A program made the translations under genes and the position numbers. The notes beneath the pieces are model-generated. The model was not told the DNA's origin. It did not search any database and was given only the letters and a program-made list of their open reading frames with translations. Below are positions 1-12,500 of a stretch of 64,000 bases of DNA, one piece after another. The DNA lies in the NCBI RefSeq assembly GCF_046630445.1, contig NC_092341.1:34823501-34887500 (forward strand). Direction: 5' to 3'. The stretch comes from Rutidosis leptorrhynchoides (Eukaryota > Streptophyta > Magnoliopsida > Asterales > Asteraceae). Numbering within the stretch: position 1 is the stretch's first letter; every line of letters begins with the position of its first letter.

Positions 1-919
1 GAACTCTAACCACAATCTATCTGTAAATTAGTATCTGTTTTATACAAATACAATTTAGTATCTTTTTCAATTTACAAAATACAGAGTACTATACGAATTA
101 ATCTGGAACCCTATTCAATTACATACTTTTTCATATTAGAACAATCAAATGATCAAATGATAAACTTGGACGTATTAACTGTTAAGAGTGTAAGACTAAA
201 AAAGAGTAGTGAATAGAAGTTACCTACCCATATGAAGGAGAAACGAGGAGCATTAGCAACAGAAAGAATGTTGTTGATCTGATGGTCAAAAACGCCATAT
301 AATCAATTTGTGTGAAGTTAATGTGTGTCGATTGCTGGCTTTATAATCGATAAAGAATTCAATAGAAAGGGAACTTAAAAACTAATGTTAATTAACAAAT
401 GAAAAAAAAGGCATTTTCCAAACGTAGGTGGTCATGACTTTTCGCGAGTTGACTAAGAAATGTTTGTTATAATCTAATCTAATAAAATAATATATTTTGA
501 GATTTGAAAACTATAAAGTTAAGCGGTCACTTATCAAAATCAGCTGTCACATTTAATTTTCTTTATCAAAGAGTGAATATGTTGTTTTAATGAGACAAAT
601 GGACTCAATCAATGTTGAATGGTTCAGCGTTCACTACTCAACCATTTTATTAAAAAGTAAACAAACGCGGTCAATTGTTTTGTACTAATAGTTAAGGTTC
701 GTCAAGTTCAATGTTCGATTAATTATGTTATTATAGCCTGAATATTGCCTTTCGGAGGAGGATAGGAGTAGCTTGGATTCTAACATTACAGAAAACGAAA
801 TTAGATATGTTGTTTGGGTGTGGTGTAATGACGAGGCTCCAAACCCGGATAACTAAAATATTTAAATTTAGTTCACATTTAATTTTATAGTATTAGCGAC
901 TAATAAATAAATAGATAAA
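1..919. other. AT-rich intergenic DNA, no gene seen
   Basis: No reading frame with recognisable similarity, no RNA gene and no clear repeat boundary is visible. The stretch ends in short TAAATAAA-rich sequence just before the LINE remnant, which could be part of a LINE target duplication but is too simple in sequence to prove. Confidence 0.5.
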
Positions 920-1610
920 TAAATATGTAGAAGGTGTTGGCTCCAAAAAACAATTGGAGATCTTGGTCGTTTGGCGAGTTCTAAAAAAACACTTGTTGGT
1001 TCAGATCAAACTTAACAAAAGGGGCATCGACCTACATACTGTCCGCTGTCCCCTATGTGATGACGATATAGAATTGGTGGAGCATTCCTTAATATTTTGT
1101 ATGTATGCGATGGATATTTGGAATCGGGTTTTTTCATGGTGGGGTCTCGGAACTTTACCAACTTAAGTCTCAACGAAATCTTAAGAGGAAACATCTCGGT
1201 CTCCACGACACAGCTCGGGAAAAAAGTTTGGCAAGCGGTCGAGTGAGTTTGTGAATACTTCATATGGACAAACCAAAACAACTTGGTCTTTCGCGGTAAA
1301 GTATGGAATGACCCGGTTACTCTTAATAAAATTCAAATCAAATTATTCGAGTGAATTTCTAATAGACATAAAGGGTAGACGTCGATCGATTGACTTACAT
1401 GGTTCAGTAGTCATAACACCTATATCAACATCATTTAACTCGAGTTTGTAATTCTTATGTGTGTCTGCCAACTCGCAAACTCACATATGTATGTATAGTT
1501 AGCTCGTGTTGTAATTGTTTTGTGTAATTCTTTCGTGTTAGTTGAGCTTTTGGTCGCCCATTGGATATGTTGTAATTTTGGTATGTCAATATATTTTCCT
1601 AGCATTTCAA

Positions 1611-1611
<1 letters not shown>
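920..1611 (+). pseudogene. LINE (non-LTR retrotransposon) 3' remnant, reverse transcriptase zinc-binding region
   Basis: The frame at 954-1166 encodes a peptide with the layout of the zinc-binding region that follows plant LINE reverse transcriptases: a basic stretch with KRGIDL, then CPLC, an acidic run, VEHSLIFC and a tryptophan-rich end (IWNRVFSWW). After a frameshift near 1166 a second frame (1251-1451) continues with weaker similarity, then a 3' non-coding tail. No endonuclease or RT core is present, so this is a 5'-truncated dead copy, as is typical of LINE insertions. It ends in a TAA tract. The assignment rests on the Cys/His pattern and on the truncated structure. Confidence 0.7.
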
Positions 1612-1688
<77 letters not shown>

Positions 1689-1689
1689 T
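1612..1689 (+). repeat. (TAA)n microsatellite, probable LINE tail
   Basis: About 26 uninterrupted AAT/TAA units directly follow the LINE 3' non-coding region. They may be the LINE 3' tail or an expansion of it. Confidence 0.9.
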
Positions 1690-2529
1690 AAATAAATAAA
1701 TAATAAACTTAAACTTTCTTTTTGTTTACACCCACCACCACAAGTACACCTCTTATTTTATTTTATTCTGAACTCAGATTCATGAAATTTTTTTTTTTTT
1801 TTTTTTTTTTTACTTTTTGTTCACCACTGGCCACTTGCTTTTCAATTCTTTAACAGAACTGGAAGTCCCATTCTAATCGATTGCTGTGTTTATACAGTGT
1901 GATCTTTCAAGGTAAAATATAATACGAAACTAAAACGAGTAATTAAAACTCTAACAAATTACTCAAATAAAATAATCAGATTATAAACATCTATAATACA
2001 TAATCAAAATAAGAACAAAAAATTAGAATGATCTAACCGAATAACCGATGATAGGATGAACCGGGCTTGTGTTTGACACAATTTCCTTAAACAGATTCGA
2101 CGTCTGTTCTCAGGCGGTGTACCTGCCGGACTTGAACACTTGCCTGAAAGGAAACCGAAACGGGGAGACCTTGTTGCGGCTGAGAGGAAAAGATAATTGT
2201 GTTTGTGCTTTCTAGTTTTTGGTGTGTATTTCTACAATTCTAAGACCTTTATTTATAGTGAAGACTATATCATTGGGTTTCCTCCCACAACCGATGTGGG
2301 ACAAAAACACTTAACTTATTCTTCAAGTTAATTTTTCACCAAACTATCAACTTTGAGATTCGATATCTCATTCACCTCTAATCCATTTTGGACACACTTT
2401 AGGTCGTTATAAAGCCCTCGCCAAGGACTACAAAACGTACTAAATAATTATTAATATATATATATAAATTTATCATATATTAATTAGTGTTCAAAGCTAG
2501 TGAAAAAACACCTTTTTTACCTAATTTTT
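1690..2529. other. Unclassified non-coding DNA
   Basis: Contains a T tract of about 24 bases near 1788-1811 and a stretch (about 2040-2420) with short GC-richer blocks and a CCGATGTGGGAC-type motif often seen near plant promoters or LTRs. I cannot assign it to an element and see no coding frame. Confidence 0.35.
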
Positions 2530-2727
2530 TGTAACACCCTGAATTTTATACATCAGAAGTGTGCATCAGAAAGTGTCAGTAAAAGTGTGCATCAGAAAGT
2601 GTCACTGAAAGTCAACATAACACTTATGCATTTTCAGAATTTACATCAGAATCAGAATCTGTCAACCTCAGTCCGTGAACTTTTAAATTGAAGCTGAAAA
2701 CTGAAATTCAGTTGAAGAGCTGCAGGT

Positions 2728-2882
2728 ATCGCGTTTGGAGCACATGTGTCGCGTCCTGGTACGTCGCGGAACGCGACAAACATGGTCAAAACGCGACAAC
2801 CTTAAAAAACCTGGTCCTGGTCAATTCGTCGCGATTTGGTCAGGTGTATCGCGAAACGCGACCAGATGTCGCGAATCGCGAC
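2728..2882. repeat. Cluster of TCGCG/CGCGA palindromic motifs
   Basis: At least eight TCGCG or CGCGA motifs occur in about 155 bp, several as inverted pairs around a few bases, such as TCGCGGAACGCGA, TCGCGAAACGCGA and GTCGCGAATCGCGAC. The surrounding DNA is AT-rich, so the density is striking. It lies in the upstream part of the presumed LTR. Confidence 0.75.
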
Positions 2883-4165
2883 AATGTGGCAGACCTGATG
2901 TCTTGAATTGAACTCGTTTTTAAGGGGATTTTGGAGGGTGTTTTGGTCCTTTCACTTTGGAGTCGGATTTTTGGCCACAAAACTGATCCAACCTTATCAT
3001 GAGCTCATTCCACACTCATTTCTCTCCCACCAAACATCTTAGAGAGAGAAAAGAGAGTTCTAGGGAGAGGAAGCTTCAAATGGTGATGAAGATGGTGATT
3101 CTTGCCCAAATTGGAGTGGTTCTTGGTGTTTCTAGCTACTAGAGCTCGTTTTGGTACTTGAGGTAAACCCTAATCCGATTTGTAAAGTTTGATTCTTGTT
3201 TGTGTTTAGGGTTTGTGCTTGTTAGAGTTATAAACCCCATTTATTGTGATATTTAGGGGTTTTGGGTATGGTTAGTGTGAGTAGACCAAATTATTGTGGG
3301 GTTAGGGTTTAATGATGAAATTGGCTAGATTTGTCATGGGTTTGGGTGTTAATCACTAGATTGTAAGAGTGTTGGTGATTTAGATGTTCATAAGAACATG
3401 TTAGTTGGTCAAAATGGGTGTTAACCTCGAATTGTTGTCAAACTAAGTTTTGGATCAAGTTTTGGTGAATCAAGTATGTAAATACTTGATTTATGTGTTA
3501 ATTGGTGTTTTGAAAATATAATCACTAGTCGTTAGTGATTTTGGGCGTTTTGTGACTTTTGTCAAAATGGGTAAATTGACTTGGGTCGAATTTGGTAATG
3601 ACATTAATTTTGGATTAAATGGATGTTAAACACTTTTGTTAAGTGTTAAATGACGTTTTTGAATGAAGGTAATCATGGGAAGTGATTTTGGGTTAAAATG
3701 GTATTTTAACAATAAGTCAAACGTGCTCAAACGCAAAATGGGTCAATATTGCACGTGTTGGAGTTTTGGTGTAATTGGCGTTTGAAATAATTACTACCTA
3801 AGTAGTAATTTAGTGTTAAGACCTAAGTTGGTCTAATTGGTGTCAAGTATAATTTAGGTTAAGTTATACTTGTTTCTATGGGTCGGAATTACCACCCGTA
3901 GTAGTAATTGGTTTGTGTCCTTTAGGTGTTAAATGAGCGGGTTTTGGCTATCAATGTGTGATCCCTCGACTAAGGAATAATTGTGTCGGATTCTCTTTTA
4001 GAGAATGTATATTTATGTGTATATTGTGCCTATGTGTGATATAGGTGGTTACTTGCTCGAATTTGAGGACGGAGATCATGTTACACATGACTTGTGCCGG
4101 CATTTCAAGGTGAGTAGAATAATTATATATGTATGTATACGATTTATTTACTTGTGGGGTATGGG

Positions 4166-4449
4166 TTTAAAGTTCGATGGTGACGATACCTCACATATGG
4201 ATTTAAAGTTCGATGTTGACGATGTCATACCACTATTGTAATGATGTTCGATGAGGGTTTAAAGTTCGATGGTGATGATACCTCATGTATGGATTTAAAG
4301 TTCGATGTTGACGATGCCATACCACTAATGTAGTGATGCGTGATGAGGGTTTAAAGTTCGATGTTGACGCTACCTCATATGTGGGTTTTAAGTTCGATGT
4401 TGACGATACCACATTAAGTAGTGCGCACGAGATTTAAGTTCGATGTTGA
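4166..4449 (+). repeat. Tandem array with core TTTAAAGTTCGATGTTGACG
   Basis: Seven imperfect copies of the core, each followed by ATACC or ATGCC-type sequence, occur at about 40-60 bp intervals, partly as dimers. The last copy runs directly into the Athila LTR start, so the Athila inserted in, or recombined with, this array. Confidence 0.8.
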
Positions 4450-6328
4450 TGATAATGCTAAAAACGAACATATATTTCATAGCATTATCCCTCAAGAAAG
4501 ACAAGCTTTTGGTTGCAATTGTTCTATTTACAAGTGATATTCGTTTAAATAATAAAAGGTGAAGACAAAAGACAGATTCGACGAATTGAAGACGCAAACA
4601 ACCAAAAAGCTCAAAAGTACAAAGTACAATCAAAGTGGTTCAAATTATTGATGAGAAACGTCTCAAAATTACAAGAGTACAAGACGCGAAACGCAAAGTA
4701 CAAGATATTAAATTGTACGCAAGGACGTTCGAAAATCCGGAACCGGGACCAGAGTCAACTCTCAACGCTCGACGCAACGGACTAAAAATTACAAGTCAAC
4801 TATGCACAGAAATATAATATAATATATAAATAATTCTTAAAAATTGTATATATATTATATATATTTATAAAACCGTCGGCAAGAAGCAAACAACAAAATG
4901 TGAGCTGGAAAAGTAGGCCATGCGATCGCATGGCCTGGAAGTGTAAATTTCATGCGATCGCATGGCCCCAATATGCTGGCCACATCTATAAATTTCGCAG
5001 TTTTAGTCGAACAAAAACACATCTTTTTCTTTCTTTTCTCTCAACGTATAAATAAATATATATATTATAATTTTAATTTTAATTTTAATTTTAATAATAA
5101 GGGTATGTTAACGAATGTTGTAAGGGTGTAAGTCGAAATTATATCCGTGTAACGCTACGCTATTATTAATCATTGTAAGTTATGTTCAACCTTTTTAAAT
5201 TAATGTCTCGTAGCTAAGTTATTATTATGCTTATTTAAGCCGAAGTAATCGTGATGTTGGGCTAAATATTAAAATTGGGTAATTGGGCTTTGTACCATAA
5301 TTGGGGTTTGGACAAAAGAACGACACTTGTGAAAATTAGACTATGAGCTATTAATGGGCTTTATATTTGTTTAATTAAATGATAGTTTGTTAATTTAATA
5401 TAAATATTTACAATTGGACGTACCTATAAATAACCATATACACTCGATCGGACACGATGGGCGGGATATTTATAAGTACTAATAATCGTTCATTTAATCG
5501 GACACGGGAATGGATTAATAGTCTATGGACTTATTAAAACAGGGGTGAATTATATACAAGAAAAATTGGTGTAATTATAGTTTAAGTCCCCAATTAGTTG
5601 GAATATTTGACTTCGGATATAAGGATAATTTGACGAGGACACTCGCACTTTATATTTATGACTGATGGCCTGTTATGGACAAAACCAGACGGACATATTG
5701 AATAATCCATGACAAAGGACAATTAACCCATGGTAATAAACTAAAATCAACACGTCAAACATCATGATTACAGAAGTTTAAATAAGCATAATTCCTTTAT
5801 TTCATATTTAATTGCACTTTTAATTATCGCAGTTTTATTTACTGTCATTTTATTTAATTGCACTTTTAATTATCGTACTTTTTAATTATCGCAATTTTAT
5901 TTTATCGCACTTTTATTTATCGCAATTTCATTATCGTTATTTACGTTACGCTTTAAATTAAGTTATTTTTTATTTTTAATATTTTACATTAGGTTTTAAC
6001 TGCGACTAAAGTTTTAAAATCGACAAACCGGTCATTAAACGGTAAAAACCCCCTTTTATAATAATAATACTACTTATATATATTTATATATTTACAAATA
6101 TAGTTTTAAAAATATAGCGTTAAACTTGGCTAAGATCCCTGTGGAACGAACCGGACTTACTAAAAACTACACTACTGTACGATTAGGTACACTGCCTATA
6201 AGTGTTGTAGCAAGGTTTAGGTATATCCATTCTACAAATAAATAAATATCTTGTGTAAAATTGTATCGTATGTAATAGTATTTTGTAGTAAAAATACTAC
6301 CATTTTGTACCCCTTTGCTTTAACGTCA
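4450..6328 (+). repeat. Athila 5' LTR
   Basis: The start is fixed by identity with 19202 and with the minus-strand copy starting at 55704. The end is set at TCA before the primer site (TGA...TCA ends), with an uncertainty of a few bases. It contains a palindrome-paired promoter (4920-4993) and, at about 5790-5945, variable repeats of an ATTATCGCA plus T/A-rich unit. No protein is encoded; short open frames inside are chance. Confidence 0.85.
4920..4993 (+). promoter_or_regulatory. LTR promoter module: paired ATGCGATCGCAT palindromes plus TATA box
   Basis: ATGCGATCGCAT lies at 4920-4931 and again at 4952-4963 (32 bp start to start). CTGG follows 13 bp after the second palindrome and TATAAAT at 4987-4993. 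A pyrimidine-rich stretch follows at about 5020-5043, as expected for a transcript start. That this is the LTR promoter is inferred from the TATA box and position. Confidence 0.65.
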
Positions 6329-6336
6329 AGTATTTT

Positions 6337-6354
6337 TGGCGCCGCTGCCGGGGA
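6337..6354 (+). other. Primer binding site, tRNA-Asp type
   Basis: TGGCGCCGCTGCCGGGGA matches the complement of the plant tRNA-Asp 3' end with one mismatch. This primer type is usual for Athila and related elements. It lies a few bases downstream of the 5' LTR. Confidence 0.85.
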
Positions 6355-7574
6355 ACTGCTTAAACGCCGGAAGCGAAACGCTATATATATAAAAAAAAAA
6401 AAAAAGGATTCTTAGTTTACTTTTGTAAAAATACGCTTTTGTAAAAATACGTTTTAAATATTAAAAAAATACAAAAATATAAAAAGAAAAACAAAAAATA
6501 TATATTTTTAAGAGTTTGTTTAAAATATATAAATTATAAAATATTTCTATTTCTATTTTAGTTTGTAAAAAAAATATATATAAGTTTTTATATAAATATT
6601 TTATTTAATATTAAAAACAGAAAAAAATAATAAGTAAAAGTTCTAGGCCTGGTACTGTAGCAGCCCATATCCAGGCCTGATACCCGAATCCCAGCGATCA
6701 CATGGAAAACCAACTAACACCTCATACGATCGCATGAGGTGATTTGACTGGCCTGGTATCCTAGTCCGACCAGTTTAGGGTTTAATTTAATTTTAATTAA
6801 TATTATTAACCCCAATTAGGGTTTATTAATTAATTAATTTCTAATATTAATTTTAGTTTTAGTTTTTTAATTTGTATTTTTAATTTCTAATATTATTTTT
6901 TAATTTCTAATATTATTAACCCCAATTACGTATTTTTAGCGTAATATTTGTATTTTTCGCTCGTAAATTAGTTTTAATATAGTATTTGCCGTAGTTATTT
7001 TTATTTCTAGATTCTTAGGCTTTGCCGTAAAATCCCTTAAGTACTTTTTCTTTAGACTAAGATTTAGGTGCTTTAGAATTTTGCGACGCCGTTTTATAAA
7101 TTTTAGTACTTTTTAAGTTATTGTCGTTTTGGATATAGAATTCCTTTAAGCTTTAATACCTTTAGACGCAACTTTTAATTCTTAGTTTTTAGACTCTTAA
7201 GTTTCGACGCGCTACGTTCTTTTTATTATCTTTTCGACCATTTATTTTTCGACGTTTTTTCGACGCACTCTTTTTCTTTCTTATTTCTCGACGCTCTAGT
7301 TTTTAGGACATAGAATTTTCTATTTCTTCTCTAAAATTTCTTTAAATTTCAATGAAAAATTATTTTAAGCGGTTAAATTGATAGACATCCAAAATTTTCT
7401 GGTTCGTAGTAATAGTTGGATTTGTTAGTGGCGAGTTGTGGGCTTCCGATTTAAAGGGTCCTGGCTACCTGCTGCATCTATTGGCTATTCGAAACGTGGG
7501 CAAAATCAGAAAAGTCTATTAATTTGATAACTTATATAATTTTTATCTTTTATAACTAATAGGATATTCAGTGA
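6355..7574 (+). other. Athila 5' leader, non-coding
   Basis: About 1.2 kb of AT-rich leader with A, T and TTTAATTAA-rich runs and no long frame. It carries a decayed copy of the promoter module at 6693-6752. Confidence 0.7.
6693..6752 (+). promoter_or_regulatory. Decayed third copy of the palindrome-pair module in the leader
   Basis: A degenerate first palindrome (AGCGATCACAT, 6693-6703, one base short) is followed by ATACGATCGCAT at 6724-6735. CTGG follows at the same distance after the second palindrome as in the LTR. No clear TATA box remains. The matching spacing argues for common origin and not chance. Confidence 0.6.
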
Positions 7575-9599
7575 ATGCACCGAGCAAAACGTTCACCAAC
7601 TTTTATACGTTCACCACCTGTAACTCGATCAAGACATCTAGCCAATATTGTCGCCGTTGATTTTTCTTTAGAATCGTCATCCAGTCGACCAAGTACTCCA
7701 ATTTAAATTTCTGATAATTCATTTTTTGAACCCGACCTCACAATTGAGAATCTTGAGGATATTCAGGGACAATTCAGAGATCTTGAACCATTAATCTTTC
7801 CTCTGGAACCACCAATTATTCAAACAGAGATTGTCGAGGAATAACCCATTAAATCAGAATCCTCTAGTGATTCAGATTCAACAAATTCAATCATGGAAAA
7901 TCTGGAACCTCTAAGTATGGAAGACCGAATGAGAGCTAAACGCACTGGCCAAGGTCACGCAATTACTCAACCAGACATTAATGCGCCAGATTATGAAATC
8001 AAAGGACAAATCCTACACATGGTAACTAATCAATGCCAATTTAGTGGTGAGCCGAAGGAAGATCCAAATGAACATCTTCGTACCTTTAATAGGATCTGTA
8101 CTCTATTTAAAATAAGAGAAGTGGAGGATGAACAGATATATCTCATGTTATTTCCCTGGACTTTAAAGGGAGAAGCCAAAGATTGGTTAGAATCGTTACC
8201 TGAAGGGGCGATTGATACATGGGATGTTTTAGTTGAAAAATTTCTTAAAGAATTCTTTTCGGCATCTAAAGCCGTGAGACTTCAAGGAGAAATTATTACG
8301 TTCACGTAAAAGCCAAATGAAACTCTATATGAAGCGTGGACAAGATTTGGAAAGTTATTGAGAGGATGTCCGCAACATGGTTTAGACACTTATCAAATAG
8401 TACAAATATTCTACCAAGGATGCGACATCACTACACGAAAAGACATCGATATAGCAGCTGGTGGTTCCATTATGAAGAAAACCGCAACTGACGCTTACAA
8501 AATTATTGATAACACTGCTTCCCACTCACATGAGTGGCATCAAGAAAAAGATATCGTTAGATCATCTAAAGCAGCTAGAGCCGATTCTAGCCATGACTTT
8601 GATTCCATTTCTGCAAAGATAGATGCTGTCGAGAGACGAATGGAAAAGATGACTAAAGATATCCACTCAATACGAATTAGTTGTGAGCAGTGTGGAGGAC
8701 CACATTTAACAAAAGATTGTCTCAGTATTGAACAAACAATGGAACAAAGAGAGAATGTTTCATACATGAACCAAAGGCCTGAAAATAATTATCAAAATAA
8801 TTATCAACCACCAAGACCAATTTACAATCAAAATCAGAATTATAACCGAAATATTCCATACAACAACCAACAAGGTCCTAGCAATCAACAAGTATCCAAT
8901 AATACTTACAATCAGCAAAGACCTATTTTTCAAAACAAACCACCACAAACCGATGATAAAAAGCCAAATTTAGAAGATATGATGTCAAAGCTAGTTGAAT
9001 CTCAAACGCAGTTTTTCACATCTCAGAAACAAACCAATGAACAAATTGCTCAAGCATTTAGAAATCAACAAGCTTCTATTCAAAATTTGAAACAAGAAGT
9101 AAGTAACCTAGCAAGGTTGATAGGTGAAAGAAAACCGGGAAGTCTACCTAGTGATACAAATACTAACTCCCGAAATGAAACAGCTAAAGCCATTACCACA
9201 AGAAGTGGTATTACACTTAAACCACCTGAAATACCTGTAATTTCTGATGATTCTATTCCTGCTTCACAAGAACCACAACCTGAGCAAGATAAGGAAACAA
9301 AACCGGTAGTTGAAAAGGTTAATGAAGATAACACAGTTAAGGCTAAACCTTATGTTAAACCATACCAACCACCACTTCCTTACCCGAGTAAAATGAGAAA
9401 AGAGAAACTTGAAGCCGAGCAATCTAAATTCTTGGATATGTTTAAACAAATAAATGTTAATCTTTCTTTCATTGATGTGATTTCAGGAATGTCGAGATAT
9501 GCTAAATTTCTGAAAGATCTAATCACAAATAGGAAGAAAATGGAAGAACTCTCAGCTATTACTATGAATGCTAATTGTTTTGCAGTACTGTTGAATTAG
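7575..9599 (+). pseudogene. gag: Athila gag (capsid/nucleocapsid), broken
   Basis: One continuous frame starts at ATG 7575 and runs into pol. In-frame stops are at 7704, 7842, 8307 and 9597. The central part around 7930-8450 has the retrotransposon Gag layout (WTLKGEAKDWLESLP, then the LLRGCPQHGL segment). A degenerate zinc knuckle, CEQCGGPHLTKDC, lies near 8690-8725 (CX2CX3HX4C, one residue short of the classical spacing). A long Asn/Gln-rich stretch (8780-8960) follows, then a Gln-rich region that may form a coiled coil. The product would form the virus-like particle in the cytoplasm. The minus-strand copy has no stop where this one has the third, so the stops are decay and not programmed readthrough. 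Confidence 0.85.
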
Positions 9600-12500
9600 A
9601 TACCAGAAAAATTATCAGATCCAGGAAGTTTCACAATTCCATGTTTTTTGGGTAGTCTTAGTTCAATAGAAGCATTGGCAGACTTAGGTGCTAGTATAAA
9701 TTTAATGCCATATTCACTATACGCTAAACTAGACCTTGGAGAATTGAAACCAACGCGAATAAGCATACAACTAGCCGATGGATCAGTAAAATATCCTAGA
9801 GGGATAATGGAAAACATGCTAGTTAAAGTTGGTACTTTAGTATTTCCAGTAGATTTTGTTATTCTGGACATGGAAAAAGATTCTCGAGTTCCTCTCATAT
9901 TAGGAAGACCATTCTTAAACACGGCTAAAGCAATAATAGACGTGTTCGGTAAGAAACTGACCCTAAGTATAGAGGACGAGAGTGTTACCTTTTTAGTTGA
10001 TAGAGCAATGCAACAACCGCAATCTGCAGATGATACATGTTATTATATTCAAACTATAGATTCACATGCAGAATTGTTAGAAGAATTTTCAGAATTACAA
10101 GGAACAGGAGAATGTTCTTTAGGAGAAGGAACTGAACCAATTAATGAAACTGAAATGTTAGCTACACTTATGGCTAATGGATATGAACCAACAACAGAAG
10201 AAATTCAAATGCTAAAAGAAGAAGACAGATATCGATATAAATCATCGATAGAAGAACCACCGACATTAGAGTTAAAGCCACTTACAAACCATTTGGAATA
10301 TGCTTATTTACATGGTGAATCTGAATTACCTATAATAATATCGTCTTCTCTTACTGAAAATGAAAAATCTCAACTCATTTCTGTGCTAAAAGCTCATAAA
10401 CCAGCTTTTGTATGGAAGATTCATGACATTAAAGGCATAAGTCCTTCGTATTGCACACATAAAATCCTTTTGGAAGAGGGTCATAAAACGTATGTGCAAC
10501 GCCAACGAAGACTAAATCCTAATATGCAAGATGTTGTTAAGAAAGAAATAATTAAACTGCTTGATGCATATTTAATTTATCCAATCTCTGATAGTCCATG
10601 GGTAAGCCCAGTTCAATGTGTACCTAAGAAGGGTGGCATGACTGTCATCACAAATGAGAAAAATGAGCTTATTCCTACTAGGACTGTAACAGGATGGCGT
10701 GTTTGTATTGATTATAGAAAATTAAATGACGCCACCAGAAAAGATCACTTTCCTTTACCTTTCATTGATCAAATGTTGGAAAGATTAGCCGGAAATAGTT
10801 ACTATTGTTTTCTTGATGGTTTTTCCGGATATTTTCAAATTCCAATAGCACCCGAGGACCAAGAGAAAACCATATTCACGTGCCCTTATGGTACTTTTGC
10901 TTACAAACGCATGCCATTTGGACTTTGCAAAGCCACTGCAACCTTTCAAAGGTGCATGATGGCGATTTTTCACGACATGATAGAAGAATGCATGGAAGTT
11001 TTCATGGATGACTTTTCAGTCTTCGGTGATACTTTTGAATCATGTCTTGTTAATCTTGAACGAATGCTTATTAAATGCGAACAATCAAATCTAGTTCTTA
11101 ATTGGGAGAAATGTCATTTCATGGTTAAAGAAGGCATCGTTCTTGGTCATAAAATTTCAAAGGAAGGAATTGAAGTAGATAGAGCTAAAGTAGATGTAAT
11201 TGCTAAACTTCCACATCTCACCAATGTTAGAGGAGTTAGGAGTTTTCTAGGGCATGCCGGTTTTTACCGACGTTTCATAAAAGATTTTTCTAAAATTGCC
11301 ACTCCTATGAATAAACTCCTAGAAAAGGATGCTCCATTCATCTTTTCAGATGAATGCATCAAATCTTTTAATATTCTTAAAGAAAAACTCACTAATGCGC
11401 CGATCATGATAACTCCAAATTGGAATCTACCGTTTGAACTTATGTGCGATGCAAGTGTCTTTGCAATGGGAGCCATTTTAGGACAAAGAACGATTTCATC
11501 CTATTTATTATGCTAGTAAGACGTTACAAGGAGCACAAACAAATTACACAACTACTGAAAAAGAACTCCTTGCTATTGTCTTTGCTTTTGACAAATTTTG
11601 TTCATATCTCGTTCTAGCTAAAACGGTAGTCTATACCGACCATTCTGCTCTTAGATACCTATTTTCAAAACAAGATGCCAAACCAGGATTAATCTGTTGG
11701 ATCTTACTCTTACAAGAGTTCGATATTGAAATCCGAGATAAAAAGGGAGCAGAAAATCTCGCCGCTGATCATCTTTCTCGTCTTAAAAATCCTGAATTAG
11801 AAGTTCTAAATGAATCGGCCATACAAGAAAACTTTCCTGATGAATATCTATTAAAGATAGATTATAGTGAAATTCCATGGTTTGCAGACTATGCAAACTA
11901 CTTAGTATGTGGATTCCTTGAAAAAGGATTGTCATACCAAAAACGAAAGAAATTCTTTAGTGATATAAAACACTATTTCTGGGAAGATCCACATTTGTTT
12001 AAAAGTTGTCCCGATGGAATAATACGCCGATGTGTATTCGGGGATGAAGCCAGTCAAATCTTAAACCATTGTCACACAGGACCAACAGGAGGGCATTATG
12101 GGCCTCAGCTCACTGCAAGAAAAGTTTATGATGCTGGATTCTATTGGCCTACAATTTTCAAAGACGCACACCTTCTTTGCAAATCCTGCGATGCTTGTCA
12201 AAGGGCCGGAAAAATAAGTCAACGTGATGAAATGCCACAAAATGTCATTCAAGTATGTGAAGTATTTGACATTTGGGGTATTGACTTTATGGGTCCATTT
12301 CCAAAATCTCATAATAATCTCTACATTCTCGTTGCCATTGATTATGTATCTAAATGGGCGGAAGCACAAGCTCTCCCAACTAACGATGCACGAGTTGTAG
12401 TCAACTTTTTAAAATGTCTTTTTGCAAGGTTCGAAACACCGAAAGCTTTAATAAGTGATCGGGGTACTCATTTTTGTAATAATCAACTTGAGAAAGTTCT

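Larger units (their letters stand above)
2530..4449 (+). mobile_element. Ty3/gypsy-type LTR (5' portion), interrupted by Athila insertion
   Basis: The stretch starts with TGTAACACCC, a common start of plant Ty3/gypsy LTRs. It has a cluster of CpG palindromes (2728-2882), a pyrimidine/purine-rich leader-like region around 3020-3080 and long non-coding sequence. It stops inside a tandem repeat array exactly where the Athila LTR begins at 4450. The remainder is not found on the far side of the Athila, which is itself truncated, so neither the LTR end nor the family can be fixed. Calling it an LTR is an inference from its start and composition. Confidence 0.5.

Noticed and set aside
4166..4449. 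CRISPR-like regular repeats
   Set aside because: Degenerate repeats with irregular spacing in plant LTR DNA; no CRISPR context.
4388..4633. Minus-strand frame with repeated counterparts at 19185-19385 and 55521-55757
   Set aside because: All three lie at the start of Athila LTRs; the frame recurs because the LTR recurs and has no coding signal.
8540..9449. Several antisense frames within gag
   Set aside because: Shadows of the gag frame on the opposite strand; the same applies to antisense frames within pol of both Athilas and the Tat.
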